Positions 34,573-48,720 are shown, numbered from the stretch's first letter. The stretch is DNA of 64,000 nt from Siphonodentalium dalli (GCA_032622095.1 CP136063.1:75119980-75183979), one strand, 5' to 3'. Notes: a model not told the origin generated them from the letters alone. Made by a program: numbers and translations.

Positions 34573-35424
34573 TATTGTTGCGCAAACGTGATTTGGAATC
34601 GGGAGGCGAGTAATGAAGACAAACTTTATTTCATTAAATTTACTCCATTAAATACGTCAAAGCGTCTTATTTATCTGGGGATTATTTCCTTACTCAGGCA
34701 AACAACTCACAGTTACGCGAAACGACATCGTATGCCATATAGAAAACTGTTAGTTTTAAGTCCCATTTAATGATTTAAATATGGCTTATGGAGGTTTTGG
34801 ATCAAGTAATAAATAGAATATATACAACTCGTACCCAGTTTATAGCGAAATTTACAAAACTCGTCTAGTAAATTAGGTCTGGACTCGTTTTGTAAATTTC
34901 GCTATAAACTAATGAGGAGTTGTATATCCTCTATATTTATATTACAGAAATTTATCAACAAACATTGCTGATCACTCCAGTAATTCAAAAATTTTAGTCT
35001 AAATCTGTGTTGTTTTGTTTTTTGTTTTTGTCTTGACCTTTTCCGATGTTTGTCATGTTTTGGTTGAAATTTGGTATCTCAAGTTCATACGATTATCTGG
35101 ACGGTGATGTAGCGCTAACAGTGATGTTTACATATCAGTGGTTTCAAAACAGGACATATCATTATTGGAGGATACTTGATACTAAAAATAATAACGAAGT
35201 ATATCTGTGTGTTCGCGTTCCTCTTGACAACAATGATTCTACAGACTGTTATGCTATTTCGCATGTACCCACATCGAGTGCATTGCGTCCCTTTAATCCA
35301 AGTAATTGTTCGATTTTATCGCGCCATATGGATCGAAATACATTCAGCTCGATAAATGCGTGGTTTACTTACATGTACATAGTGGGGTCCACAAAGACGC
35401 GGAATACCGGAAAAAAAACCTATA
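34573..35424. other. Small foldback and an unrecognised open frame
   Basis: Positions 34830-34930 form an imperfect inverted repeat around TTTATAGCGAAATTTACAAA. A 127-residue plus-strand frame (35046-35429) begins MFVMFWLKFG and is cut by the neighbouring family A element. I recognise no domain; it may be a decayed exon or chance. Confidence 0.35.
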
Positions 35425-35875
35425 TGTGACCCGCCATATTAAATCCAGTCGTAAGTCGGGATTGTTTTACCCTGTGCCAATGCATTCTCTTATATATGCG
35501 AGTCGACAATAGGTCGCCTCGCATATATAAGAGAATGCATTGGCCTAACAATTTTTTATCATTTTTTTTAAATAAATGTTTCTTACAATTTTTAGGACAT
35601 CAAATAAAAAACACCCATTACCCTGCAGGGAGCCCCACACATATATAGAAGCATATAGAAGAGTGTCGTCTGCTCATGTTTATCTGGGGCTCTGTATGGG
35701 TGAAATTATAAAATTGGTAAAGAATACAAGTAAAAATTATTAAAATTGTTAGGCCAATGCATTCTCTTATATATGCGAGGCGACCTATGGTCGACTCGCA
35801 TATATATAAGAGAATGCATTGGCACAGGGTAAAAAAAATCCCGACTTACGACTGGATTTGATATGGCGGGTCACA
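35425..35875. mobile_element. Palindrome-bearing MITE, family A copy 4
   Basis: 451 bp with TGTGACCCGCC ends, TATA on both flanks and two inverted palindromes. The spacer is inverted relative to copies 1, 3 and 6. The phrase AAAATAATAACGAAGT occurs both just downstream and at 35184, hinting at a local duplication. Confidence 0.9.
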
Positions 35876-37069
35876 TATACTCTAAAAAATAATAACGAAG
35901 TCTGAGCGATATATTAGCCCTGTTCGATGTTTCCCACAGGATTGAACACAAATATTCCCCAGCTAATGGACCAATTTTCGGTCTTATATTAATTGGTCTA
36001 AACATTATACACTGTAATCCAAATATTTGTTGGGGAAAGTTATAACTAACACTTATGTATATTAGAGCTATTATAACATATTTTCTCAGTCTGAAAATTC
36101 CAACTGTTGTTTAGTAATCTATCAGTCGACTTATGAAATCAGTCCTGAAATCCAATTGTTGAAGAGTTGCCAAAATGAGTGGAAGAGAGACACCATAACC
36201 ACTTCTCACTGTCGCATCGTCCCTGATAAATGCAACTGATTACCCAGAAGCAAATGCTGACTATAGGAATCAGGGAGCTAAATGTGTTCCACACTGAGAA
36301 AAATAACGGGTCAATGTGACTACCTTTGGGTTAGTCATGGATATTTGGAGTCATTTTGACTAACCCTTGCCGTCCCACGGGTCATCATGACTAATTCTGA
36401 GTTAGTCAACTTGACTATATATATATATACAGGTACATGAACATGTAGACCATTCCAATGTCAAGATGCATTATGTTCTTATCACAACACGTGTGGCTAT
36501 CATTCAGAACGATTCGGACATTTCCGCTTTGCTGGGAAATAACCTCTTCCATAACTGGAAACCATATTCGCGAAATATAATGGCTCTGGTGATCAGGCAA
36601 TGACATTGACTCGATGACGCATAGCTGCGAATGGAGAATAATGTATTCACTATGGCTGTACCAAAATGAATCATATATTAAATACATTGAACTCTCTTTG
36701 TGTGCGGTTTGGTTGTTTGTTCATATGCCGATATTGCACATCGGAAGTGTACGATAAGCAAAACACTAACAATGTGGCAATTTTTTTGGGAGAGTGACTT
36801 CGGTGACCCATTCAACACCAAAACCTTGTGGCGAGGACTAGTGAGCGCTACAGCAGTATTTTGCAAACAACATGGTGCCAGTTTTAATTAACCACAGTTC
36901 ATTAGTGTGGTCTCCCCATTGTTGAGTGTTTTGCTTATCGCATGCTATTTACATACTTTACAACAGGTTCTCGAACTGAATTTGGCTTTGTTCACATAAT
37001 GCAGTGTATGAACCACAACAATTACATACTATTTACGCGATATTTATTATGGTATAAAGAAAGGTCTGA
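35876..37069. other. No gene seen
   Basis: AT-rich sequence with a GACTAA/TTAGTC cluster at 36300-36420 next to a short TA microsatellite. GTTGAGTGTTTTGCTTATCG at 36922 also occurs nearly unchanged at 18972, a small dispersed repeat. Confidence 0.45.
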
Positions 37070-38640
37070 GCGAACCACAGATTAACTATAATAGCCTGAT
37101 CGGGCTACAATAGACCGATCGCTCTTCCTGACACAGTGCTCACTGTTGTAAGAGAGGGAACTCTAAATTTATTGACAATTTGAATCTGTTTGTTTTAATA
37201 CTTGTATACATGTACATGTATGTTTATTTTGAATATTCTCATTATACAGTAAATAATTATTTGGTGTCTTGCAAAAGAAATCAGAATTAATTTTGTTTAC
37301 GTATTGGTTGAGAGATAACAATAATAGAGTGACTCCCCTTATCCCGGATGCATGCTGGCTGTGAAAGGCCGATCGGTTTATTTTAGTCTATTTTAGTCTT
37401 TTATAGATCGGTAAGTGGTTCACCCAGACCTGTTTAAGATATCTGATTGTTAATGGTTATATGGTTCAATCCCATTAGTGCCCACATATAACAATATAAT
37501 TCAATCATTGCGATTAATCGCAAACCTTTGTGATAAATCGCCAAGTACGGTAGTTGGCGATTTATCAGAAATATGTTTTCGATGTATCGCAAAGTTGTTT
37601 TAACTTTGAATGTTCTCAGTGAATAATTATATGTTGTCTTGATACAAAAATCGGAACTAATTTTGTTTTGTTTTTGAAGTATAGGTTGATCGATAATAAT
37701 ATAATCGTTTAGAGTTACTCCCCTAATCCCAGATACATGATACAAGGTACATGCTGGCTGTGAAAGAATGATTGGTCTATTTTAACCTGATCGGCTATTG
37801 TGATAAATCTCAAACATCTTTGCGATAAATCGCAAAGTATAATCACCAAGTAGTTAATTGAGAGTTATCGTAAAGATGTTTGAGATTTACCGCAAAGGTT
37901 TGGGAGTTATCGTAAAGGTGTTTGTGATTTTTTGCAAAGTTGTTTTGTGATTTATCGCAAAGTTGTTTTAATTTTGAATATTCTGAGTAAAAAATCTCCA
38001 AAAGAGATCAGACTTAATTTTTGTTTTAAGTATCGGTTTGCTTCCCTTGTATGTTGGCTGTGAAAGACCGATCAATCTATTTTAGCCCGACCATGCTATT
38101 ATAGATCGATTTGTGGTTCATCCAGACCTGTTTAAGATGTCTGATTTATTATGTTTATACGGTTCAAGCCCATTAGTGCCAACATGAACACATAACAATA
38201 TATCTGCAATAAATCACAAACCTTTGTGATAAATCTCAAACATGTTTACGATAAATCGTAAAGTATAATCACCAAGTAGTTTGAGAGTTATCGTAAAGAT
38301 GCTTGAAATTTATTGCAAAGGTTTGCGAGTTATCGCAAAGGTCTGCGAGGTATCGCAAAGGTGTTTGGTATTTTTCACAAAGTCGTTTTGTGATTTATCA
38401 CAAAGATTTGCTCCCCTCACCACACATGCATTCTGGCTGTGAATGACCAATCGGTCGGTCTATTTTAGCCTGACCGTGCTATTATAGAGCGATTGGAGTT
38501 CACCCAGACCTGTCTGATTTATGTTTATACGGTTAAAGCAAATTGAGTTGATTAATTGCAAACATTTGTTATAAATCGAAAACCTTGCACTAAATCGCAT
38601 ACAAGTATATTTATCCCACAGGGTTAAAATAAAGACAAAC
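37070..38640 (-). repeat. Degenerate ~170-bp repeat array, family S copy 1
   Basis: Blocks GGTTCACCCAGACCTGTTTA, GGCTGTGAAAG followed by CCGATCGGT, and palindromic TTTGCGATAAATCGCAAA-like motifs recur several times. The same repeat lies in opposite orientation at 50090-50930. No coding potential. Confidence 0.8.
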
Positions 38641-41002
38641 AATGGAATGCGGTTTTAGCTACCTGTTTAGCAAAACATAATTACAGGAAGCCGATACATG
38701 AATAATAATAAAAACAATTAACAATTTTTGAGGCGCAATAACCGCCGCCATCAAAAACAAACCCCGAAAGGTGGGGGGGGGGGGGCAAAGACGTCAACCC
38801 TGTGTGCTCTCCAACAACCACGAAAAATGGGAGGGAGGGAGGGTTTTCAAAAATTGGTGACCGTCTTCTTCGATCGATAAGTTGGAAAGAAAGTTGACAC
38901 CGACCGCGCCGCTCACCCCTACGTGTAAAAATATAGTTCTCCCCATTCCTGCTCAAGAGTTATCCCAATCGCTTCGTGGCCTAATTAACATTTTTCCCAA
39001 ACTCTCGCGATTCATGATTATGTTGTCAATTTGTCCAAATACTTTGTCGCTTTATTTTATTTTGCTTACTTCTTTGGAATTCCATGCGGTATGGCGTATT
39101 GGTAGCGTAGTGATCTATCGGTGAAATATTTCGCTACCGAACATGTTTGCGTTTCTAAAAGTTTCTGGTTTAAATCTCCGCATCTGTTTAACCCTTTGGG
39201 ATAAAATACGTCGCTCTTATACGACTATGTTTTATTGTATAGAAGTTTGCGATTTATCGCAAATTAGTTATTTTCATATTATTACACACAAATTAAAGGC
39301 ACGTGAGGCCTTTGTTGTCGAAAATATTCATATTTTTCCAATCACCGTAAACAGAAAAACATTAAAACGCATACAGTTTCGTTCATATATACCATGACCA
39401 TCGCGTAAACAGCATGTTATCATAAAGATTTACTATATTTTACCTAAGCAAGAGCCTAATTGTGTTACAGAAGACAGCACAATGCTGCTGGCTAATCACA
39501 CACAAATGGCATAAACGCTCTCTAATCGTTCCATATCAGGAATTCACCAACAAAGAACGCTCTTTATGTTTACCATCATAATATAAACAAACACCAGAAA
39601 AGTAACTTTTTATGCTTTTGTTTACATAACAATGGTCAAAGATATGACAATAACATACTGTTTATGCGATATTTCTTATTTGTATACGGACAAAGTCTTC
39701 TACATTGTGTTGTTCTTTCTGTTTGTGGCGGTTTTTGACGGGTGGAAATATTTTCGCAGGACACCCACCGCCAAGGCCAACCGTACCTTTAAGAATTATT
39801 TTAGATATTCAGACACATTTTACTCCACGTGCAGGGAACAGGCCAGTAGTTGGGCGGATATGTGCAAAATCGTTACTTGTAATGAATAAATTGTGAAATT
39901 TGGCCCAGACATTCCTGGTTGTGCCTTTTGAAAATATTTTCGGTAGGCAACTAGATCGGACCATTTTTAGTGGGTTTTGGGGGTTTCCATAGCAACGAAC
40001 ACCATTTCAGCCTACTTGTCGCAAAAACATGTATACAGGATCGGAGAATGTGGGTGGATCAGAGGTATTTCCTTCTCAAAATTCCACGCCAGTGGCAGAA
40101 GTATTATCCGACAACTTTTAGACAACTAAGGCACTGATTGGTTGCTATGGCAACAAAATATACACAATCACGTGACCAATGTGTAGCTGAATGTTGCGAG
40201 GGTATTCAAAGAGATGGACTTCAACTCAATCGGTATTTAGAACTAAATCGTGGTTACTCCTACAGGAATGTAGTCATATTAAATATTGTTTGACCTTATA
40301 CTGCTATAATAACGGAAACCATATCAAATTGGGACTACTTAATATACCCAAATTACTCTCGAAAAAGTGGACATTTCTAGAAATAAGTTTTCCACCCGTA
40401 TATTTTTATCAACACACATGCGCTAGATTTATGCTGGGTAATGTAACCATCTGACATCAAATAAGTTATGTGATATCTCAGACCTGTTTAATAGTGTGTA
40501 GATTGACATTCCTCGTAATGGATGGATCCCAAGACGGTCGCAAAATTAATCAAGATGGCTTCCAAAATGGCAACCAATTTTTTTTTTTAAATGATTTGTC
40601 ACATATATCCCGAACATTATGATCTGCTGTTCCGAAAAAGGTAGCATAGGCTGTAGCCCATTTGGCTATTAACCAAGTTATATAATTAACTGACACTAAA
40701 TGTTCAATTCTGGTTTTCCGAGTACCTTCTGGGGATGACAAATTCATTTTAAAGATGCAGTATGGAATTCTGACAAATCGTATTTTGTGTTATGGTCATA
40801 TTTCTGAACGGAAATGGGCAATACATCGAAACAGAACTGAGAGGAACCATATTATGTGGCTACTCTTGTCCATTAGCTTAACAATTGATCAAATTAATAC
40901 ATGATGTAAGTCAAAATGGCACCCAGGGTGTGACTGCATGTGAATATGTTTAGAGGGAGTTATTGTATGACCTTGAACGATGTGATTAGTTATATAAGGA
41001 GT
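38641..41002. other. No gene seen
   Basis: Contains a poly-G run near 38773-38785 and two short relics that resemble parts of 53840-54115 (39640-39740 and 37000-37040; shared GCGATATTT and TTCTTTCTGTTT). Several 80-90 residue frames have no recognisable domain. Confidence 0.4.
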
Positions 41003-42660
41003 GGCTATATGGTCATGGGTGGGGTATCAATGAGATGCATATGTATACAAGGAGTGGTTGTATGGTCATGTGTGAAGTGAATAGGAATACAGGGAGTGGC
41101 TGCATGGTAATTGATGTGGTGTATGGGTATAGCGTGAGTAGCTACATGGTCATCGGTATGTTGTTTATGTATATATGAAGTGACTAGATAGACATGTATG
41201 GGATTTACAGGTGTATATTGGGTGGCTATATTATGGATGGATGTATATCTATACACGTGTTGGCTGTATGATCATGGGTGGATGTATGGACAAATGGGCA
41301 GTGGTTGTATGCTTATGTGTAATGTATATATAGGTGTACATGGAATGAATGTACGGTCGCGATTGCTGAAGTGTATACGCATACATGGAGTACATGTATA
41401 GCTGGGTAGTCATTGGCGGGCTTGTGGGTATATATGAAGTGTCCTTGTGGACATGTGTGTATATGGAATGTATATGCATATCTGCTGTGTCTGTATTGTC
41501 ATGGATGTGTGTAACAGTATACAGCAAGTCGATGGGTGATGTGTATATGCAAGTCTGGGGTGTACAAATGACCGTATGCTCCGGGTATTGGTATATCTAT
41601 TGATGAGGTGTACTGTATGTGTATACATGCTGTGATAATATGCGGGGTGTATATGTATATGTTGAGTGGCTATGGTGTGGCGAAAATTATACATTGAGTG
41701 GGTAAATAGGTATAAGTCTGGAGTGTATGGATGGCCGTGTGATCAGGGTATTGGTATATATTGAAGGGCTCCATGGCCATTGGTGAGGTGTAGATGTATA
41801 CCCGGAGAGACTATATGACCATGAGTGGGATGTATATGAATATATTGAGTGGCTATATGGTAATGGGTGTGGCCAATATGTATACCAGGGGTGACTGTAT
41901 GGCAAATGTTGATGTGATATGCGGGGTATTGGTATATCTAGGGTTGTATGGCCATTGGTGAGGTGTTTAATTATACCTAAAGTGACTATATATGCATGGG
42001 TGGGGTTTATATGTATGTGTTGAGTGGCTATATGTCCATATGAGTGGGCAATAGGTGTACAGGGAGCAATAATATGACCAATGACGGAGTGAATATGTAT
42101 ACAATGAGTAACTGTATGACTACGAATGTGATGTGTGAGTATACAGCGAGAGTCTGAATTGCCATGAGTGAGATGTACATTCAAGCCTGGCCTGTATGAA
42201 TGGCCGTGTGCAGAGTATGGGGATATATATAAGGGCTGTATTGCCATTATTGATGTGTATATGTATTCCTGGAGTGACTATGGTTATGGTTGTAGTGAAT
42301 ATGTATATCTTGAGTGGCTATATGGCAATGGATGTGGCAAATAAATATACAGCGAGTGATTCTATGGCCACTGATGAGGCGAATATGTATACAAGAAGTG
42401 ACTGTATGATAATCGATGTGGTGAACAAGTACACATGGAGTGACAATATAGTCATGGTGATGTGTTGGGTTATACCTGGTGTGCCTGCATGACTGTATAG
42501 TCATGTGTGGATGTATGGGTATACAAGTTGTGGCTGTATGGTAATGCGAGGGATGTATGTGTATAAAGCGAGTGGCTACATGGTCATTTGTGTGGTGTTC
42601 ATGTATATATGGAGTGATTGCATGTTCATGTGTGGGTTGTACAGGTGCACATTTGGGTGA
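41003..42660. repeat. Degenerate 42-bp minisatellite, ~39 units
   Basis: Units start GAGTGGCTATATGG or a variant, continue with TCATGGGTGTGG-like sequence and end TATGTATACAGG-like. Spacing is close to 42 bp over most of the array; for example, consecutive 42-bp units start at about 42311, 42353 and 42395. Because 42 is a multiple of three, several frames on both strands stay open for up to about 186 codons. Unit-to-unit divergence and the two-strand openness argue against a real gene. Confidence 0.9.
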
Positions 42661-44401
42661 TTATCGCTTTCCACAATAACTCACGGACATGTTAATCGAT
42701 AGAGACGTAATGTGTTCTCTAGCATGGTGTGTTATCTGTACAATGGAGGAAACGGTTTTCCTGACATGAGTCAATCAATTTTGATGAATTTTGATGTTGT
42801 TGGGCAGAGTAGACACATAATATGGCCCATCTCAGTTCAGTTTCAAAGTTCTGTTCAAAACTGGCCAGAATCCCAAAATAAGTTTTCGGTAACATTGCAT
42901 ACTGCATCCTTTAACATGAATGTGACATGCCGTATAATGTACTGAGACATCCAGAATAGAACATTTAGTTGTCAGTGAATTATGTTACATATTTAATAAC
43001 CAAGTATTTGTCACAATTTGCTACCATTTCGGAAGAGCAGAGAATAATGTTCGGTATATATGTGAAAAATAAACTTTTTTATCAAATTTGGTTGCTATCT
43101 TTGGTAATTTTGTCTAAAAACACATCAGTGTCACTCATTTATGAGAGATCAAAACAATAAACAGATATGATACCAAAGATAGTTCCATTTTACTTGAGAA
43201 AATCGTCTAAACCCGAAAAGTTATTTTTTTACCGATTTTTATGTCGATTTTGTGATAGAAAATTCCAATAATTCTGGTAATGTCAGTGGCTATATACAAT
43301 ACTAACATCAAGCGAGGTGCATTAACAATGTTAGTTTTCAATCTATAAAATACTCAATAGCCAATTTTATAAATTAACCCCAACTTTTAACCGATTGCAT
43401 GACACGCTGGGGCGATATTTACCATTTTCCATATTTTGGGTGTAATTTTGGCAGCCAGTTTGAGCCAGAGTGACAATTTTGGCTCAATTGAGACAGTTTA
43501 AGTTGGAATATTCATAAGTAATGGTATGCCTTACTTACAGTGCACAGTTCTGCCCATTTATTGTTGAAATATGACTTCAATACCAAAGGTGACTTTTGGT
43601 GAATTTTTATCGCGTTCTGTAAAATCGAAATTTTGCATGGCATATTTCATTGCTCCAACGATCACTTAAATGAACAGTAGAAAATAAAGTCACAATTATC
43701 CCCCAGTTTCATACAACAGAAACTGATCAAGAAGTTATTAGTGAAAACACATTAAATTTTCCACTTCCGACTACCATTTTGGCGACCATCTTAAACGGGG
43801 AGTTCACATTTTACTATGAAAAGTGGAATTATATCTTAGCTTCACAAAAATATATACATTTGTATACATATGACAATATTTTCTCACTAAAATTTGAATC
43901 AAACTGAAAAAACGGCGGCATGTTAACATTGATTAAATGTTGAGGGACATCATGCGGAGGAAAATGAGTCAGGTGAAGTTAAATCCTGGGGGTGCCTGGA
44001 TACCTATCAGCTCCTGGACTAGTGTACGTATTGGCAGAGTTAATTGGGGAAAGATTGTTCCCATGGCAACTAGGGCCTAAATGTGGATATGGGGAAACCT
44101 ACTTTGATGATATATACACATATATATATATCATATTTCAGAGCTGCGAATGTAATCTTATAGCAGGAATTTCCATTCTTAACATATACACCAAAGCTAC
44201 TACCTGAACTTCAATTTGTCAACAACCAGCCAATCTCGAAACTGCCAATAGGCGCCAACCAGTGTTCATATAAAACCTCGTTTAATGTGGTCAATCACTA
44301 GCCAAATGCGAAAAATCTGTTATATTGTCTTTATGGATTACCGAAGATGATATTATCTTAAATGAAACATATCACATGAATTTTGTGCTGACAAGTACCA
44401 T
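42661..44401. other. No gene seen
   Basis: AT-rich sequence without recognisable repeats or coding regions. Short TA-rich microsatellite near 44110-44130. Confidence 0.5.
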
Positions 44402-44798
44402 AGCAATGTTTGTGTTTGGTGTATGTTGAGCGGTTTGTGGTTGACATTGGATTGTGGCTATTTAACCCTTTACCCAACAGAAGGGCCCTGTGCCAATGCA
44501 TTCTCTTATATATGCGAGTCGACCATAGGTCGCCTCGCATATATAAGAGAATGCATTGGCCTAAAAATAATCTTTTTTTAACACTTTTTACCATTTTTTC
44601 TTACATTCTTTAACAATTTTATAATTTTTAATGTGTTAAGCCAATGCATTCTCTTATATATGCGAGGCGACCTATGGTCGACTCGCATATATAAGAGAAT
44701 GCATTGGCACAGGGCCCTTCTGTTGGGTAAAGGGTTAAATAGCCACAATCAAATGTCAACCACAAACCGCTCAACATACACCAAACACAAACATTGCT
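44402..44798. mobile_element. ~400-bp palindrome around a family B element
   Basis: Core element 44466-44734 has TTAA on both sides, CCCTTTACCCAACA ends and two inverted 67-bp palindromes. Unlike the other family B copies it lacks the 150-bp right-hand sequence and is symmetric. The symmetry continues beyond the TTAA sites for about 60 bp into both flanks (AGCAATGTTTGTGTTTGG at 44402 matches the reverse complement at 44781-44798). The ~80-bp spacer is inverted relative to 23.4 and 60.5 kb. Confidence 0.93.
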
Positions 44799-47690
44799 AG
44801 ACACCCCTCCCCCATTCGGATCACCACATCCACTATTTGTATACACATCGATAATTTCTTCCAGCGTAACGGTCAAGGGAGTCATCGGGCCAATCGCCAA
44901 ATTCTCTACTTTTTATACCAATTCAGATTAACCTTACAGTCAACTGTTTGATACATATATAGCCTTGAAATCTATATTTCACAACTTCCTTAAATATCCC
45001 AATAGATATAGATATGCATAGTTTTTTATGCTCGTCCTAATTAGTAATCCATAGACACATACGCTGAAAGATGTTATTCGACATAATGCAAATTCAAATT
45101 GTTTTCTCACCATGTACAAACGTTTCTGTTATCGCCTTCTTGTCATTTCATAACAATGTATTGTCAATTTTGTACGGGAGAGGGGCTACATAAGTTGTAA
45201 TAACTTGTGCCCCGATCCATTTTGTATATTTATATACGAATAAAATATGTTTAATGTAAAGTAAAACAGTTTTCAATGACCAAACGTGTACTGGTACGGC
45301 CATAGCAACGTGTATAGCAACGCGTATAGCTGCCCGTACCCGTTCCGGTTTGAAATAGCAAACTCGGTATTATTGGACAATCCGTAGAGACACTCTAGGC
45401 ACGTCCCTGTGCCCTCGTCCAGTCGTCCCTGGCGATACCCAATCAATGATAGCATCAAGTGTTCATGATAGAAATGCATTGATCAGCTGCTGATAGTCTT
45501 GTCGGTCTGACTTTTGGTTATCGATGCCTTTATTTACCGTAAGCGAACATAATGATCGGGACACATTGAGATAATGATAATTCACGCGTCTACAAAAGTG
45601 ATATTCCAGCTTCGCTGTCAATGGGGGGTCCACCATGGTCGATGTCATTGTCAGTCGATAAACCATTACCTGCTCACGAACTATGTAGATAAAAAGCCCT
45701 GTTTACACGTCCACGAATATTTTAATTTTGACCCAGATGTTAGATAAGTTGTTCGTAAATGCACCTAAGAATTCAAAGATCCCAATTGTGACCTCATGTC
45801 AAATTAGTCAAAATTAACTAAGCCAATTTCACGCTTACCATGGACAAGACTGGTGAATATTGTTTGCAATCATCATTCATGACACACAGGCGATGCGAAC
45901 CCCCACAAAACATGCGTCAGAAATATTTTGAATAGGAGAACAAAAGAGCACTACAAACGCTCTTTATTATATACAGGTTTCGGGGGGAGAAAGTGTATGG
46001 ACGCTCTCTATCAGAATGCTCATTGAATGTTTTATTGTAACAGGTGTTATATCTTCCTCTATTGTAAACCAGATATCTAACCATCAACATTTGTTATTTA
46101 AAGTGATGTGAAACACTCCAGTAGGGTGATCAGATATAGAATGGATAATAATATTGCTCAAAGTAGTTATTTTTAAAAATATTGTATCCAAGTTGACAAC
46201 ACAAACAGTCATTCTTATTTATTAATTAAATGCAATGACTCGATGGCGAAATCCTGTTCGTAATTTATCGCAGATAGTTGTGTCCCCAATCAAGAGGTAA
46301 ATATTTACAATTGAGCGTAGTTCAGACGATGTTTTCTATGGAATGATACGGTCGATTTGCTTTAGATTTTCGGCAGTGTTAGTATAATGCTATATCCCCC
46401 AGTTGACAGAGCGCCTGAATACTAACTTGTCAGTTTCACGCACCAGAACAAGTCCATAATGGGCTCGTGTGTACCATATAATTATGTTTTTGTTTCTATA
46501 GAAAATGTATTAATGTCAGTTTTATGGTGATAATTCAGACGGAACATCTTAACTTGTTAACACCGAGCTCAAATCGGACTGCGTTCGTATAAACAGGTAT
46601 GTCTGCACTGAAATGTTCGTCTGGGTACAGTGAGTGGACCATTGGTTCGCAATCCCCCTGAACCAATTGTGGCGCCACACCTATCTTATGTGATCATCAG
46701 TACAGGTTCAGATAGTTTAGTCTTAGAAATAGAATAACATAGAATGGAAATCATACATAATATAATTTCCGTTTGTGACACGTGGCACTAAGTCAATGTG
46801 CAGCGTGGTTATATATTGTGAAATTAGTCAAGTATAGTCCGAAGTCACAAACTGTCTGCTTATATAAAGTTGTCGAATCAAATAGGGTATCTGAATCAAA
46901 TTGGTCATAGTAAGGTGAATGAATATGTGAGCGCGGAGTGTTTCACAGAAAGGTAATATGAGTGTCATCGCCTAATTGTACCACCAATTCTATCTTTGTT
47001 ACGACGAAGATTTGTTTGGGATAATCCATTTATTAATGGGCATGTACTCGGACTAAATTTCTCAGCACGAAATTTCTTAGTCATGTACTTTGATTAAATT
47101 TCTTATAAACGAAAGTTATTAACTTATGTCAATGCTCTTTCGTCCAAATGGGTGGCGATGTCGCATGCGTTGATTATCATCGCCAAGAGATTGGTCGGAC
47201 GCGTGTAAACACAACCTAATATTCCAGCCCGACGGCTTCATCCTAGCTGACCAACATAACACGCTGTATATCTTCTGGGTTGTCCCGACCATAGACCTTT
47301 GTGATTACCAGTTCTGACCCACAATGTCCCAGCGGCGGCAGATGGCACACTAATTAATATTAAGCTGTCTGGTCTTCTAACTTACATATCGTTCGGGAGG
47401 CGCCTCGTCCCATTCGTGAATTAAAAAAAAAATCTCATTTGCATCTATAAATTTGAAGGGAATTTAAAACATTTTACCGCCAATTATTACAAAGTTATAT
47501 ACATGTATATGTAGGCATTCCCGTTAGTGTAATGCTGCCGTGCCTGGGGCCCTGAGCCAGGAGCTGCGCATAATTGACACGAAATTAAATTAGCCTGACA
47601 ACGTCACTGTCCAACTTGCGGACTCAATATTATGGATTTGTGAGGATTTAAACCATTTGGACATTCCGTTTTCCTATAAGATTTGTATTG
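44799..47690. other. No gene seen
   Basis: About 2.9 kb of AT-rich sequence. I found no open frame with a recognisable domain, no RNA gene and no strong repeat. It may be ordinary intergenic or intronic DNA. Confidence 0.45.
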
Positions 47691-47818
47691 CAATAACACC
47701 TTAATGGGCAGTTGCAAACATATAACATATAATATAACACATACATGTACAATAATAGCATGAATTAAACACAAACCAGACTCAGTCAAAATTTATATTC
47801 AGTGTACTCACTCATGAG
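47691..47818 (-). repeat. Dispersed repeat, probable LINE 3' tail
   Basis: GGGCAGTTGCAAACATATAA and the following ACATACATGTAC recur at about 49497-49555. Together with the coding fragment at 48342-48720 (minus strand) this may be the 3' end of the same LINE copy, split by the hAT-like element between them. Confidence 0.45.
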
Positions 47819-48341
47819 CAGGGTCCGCTCTGGACCAAAATTTACTTTTGCCAAATAATTTGCCAAATGAAAATATTTTTTTTCCAAATTCTTTTAGAAT
47901 TTGCAAACTGCTATTCCTGATAGTATCATTTTCTGCAACATTGAGTCTTATTTTGTGGTTTATAAACAATAAACCAATCGTAGAGCAATAAAATTGTAGA
48001 AGGGTTGCTTCGTCAGAATTGCACATTACAAGAGGATTAGGTATGTAAACACCACCAAAACACTAAATACTGGTAATCCCTCATCCATCAATGCTAATGC
48101 TATCAGATTAACTGCATTTTAATAAAGATGTTAACTTTTCCTAGACCTTATAAAACACAACTAATATAATTATATTGTGATAGTTTCCTGAAATGAATGG
48201 TATTGATCGGCCAATATTTTTTCAAATTTCTTGAGGATTAAAAAGTGACTTGCCAAAACTTTTTCCAAATGAAAATATTTTTTGCCAAATGTGAATTATT
48301 TTTGCCATTGGCAAAATAGGCAAGTGGCAGCGCGAACCCTG
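47819..48341. mobile_element. hAT-like MITE, family E copy 2
   Basis: 523 bp with ends CAGGGTCCGC and GCGCGAACCCTG and the same TTTGCCAAATGAAAATA internal blocks as 20973-21529. Flanking octamers CTCATGAG and CTCATAAA agree at six of eight positions, a decayed target duplication. Confidence 0.85.
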
Positions 48342-48720
48342 CTCATAAATTGTTCTTATAATTATTTTGCACTTGATAAACACTTCCGTTTTTCAAAGAA
48401 GGACCGGATCATGTCGCATATGATATTTATGGTATCAATGTGCCTATTTTCCATTATATTATTAAATTTATTGTCTTCTGTCATTCTATGGAAATCGGTT
48501 ATATATTCGCCTATTGCTGCGAAACAACTAATGCGAATGTTTTCGTATGCCGGACAATTCATAACAAAGTGTGATTCGGTCTCAACCGAGTTTGTCCTAC
48601 AGACAGGACATATTCTAAGATATGAGCTACCGATTAAAATAATGAGTTCTTACCGATACGCATCTTGGATACTTAAAATCAGATATCGAACAGATTCGTT
48701 TTAAGATTTTGATGTTCATA
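48342..48720 (-). pseudogene. LINE reverse-transcriptase tail fragment
   Basis: The minus strand encodes YLRICPVCRTNSVETESHFV then MNCPAYENIRISCF, the Cys/His tail pattern after non-LTR reverse transcriptases, ending near RKCLSSAK. It is part of a longer relic without the polymerase domain. Confidence 0.7.

Noticed and set aside
35046-35429. 127-codon plus-strand frame
   Set aside because: Long for this base composition, but with no recognisable family and cut by a transposon; noted under the region rather than called as a gene.
41005-42504. Several open frames of 80-186 codons on both strands
   Set aside because: By-products of the 42-bp repeat, a multiple of three. No single frame is favoured along the array.
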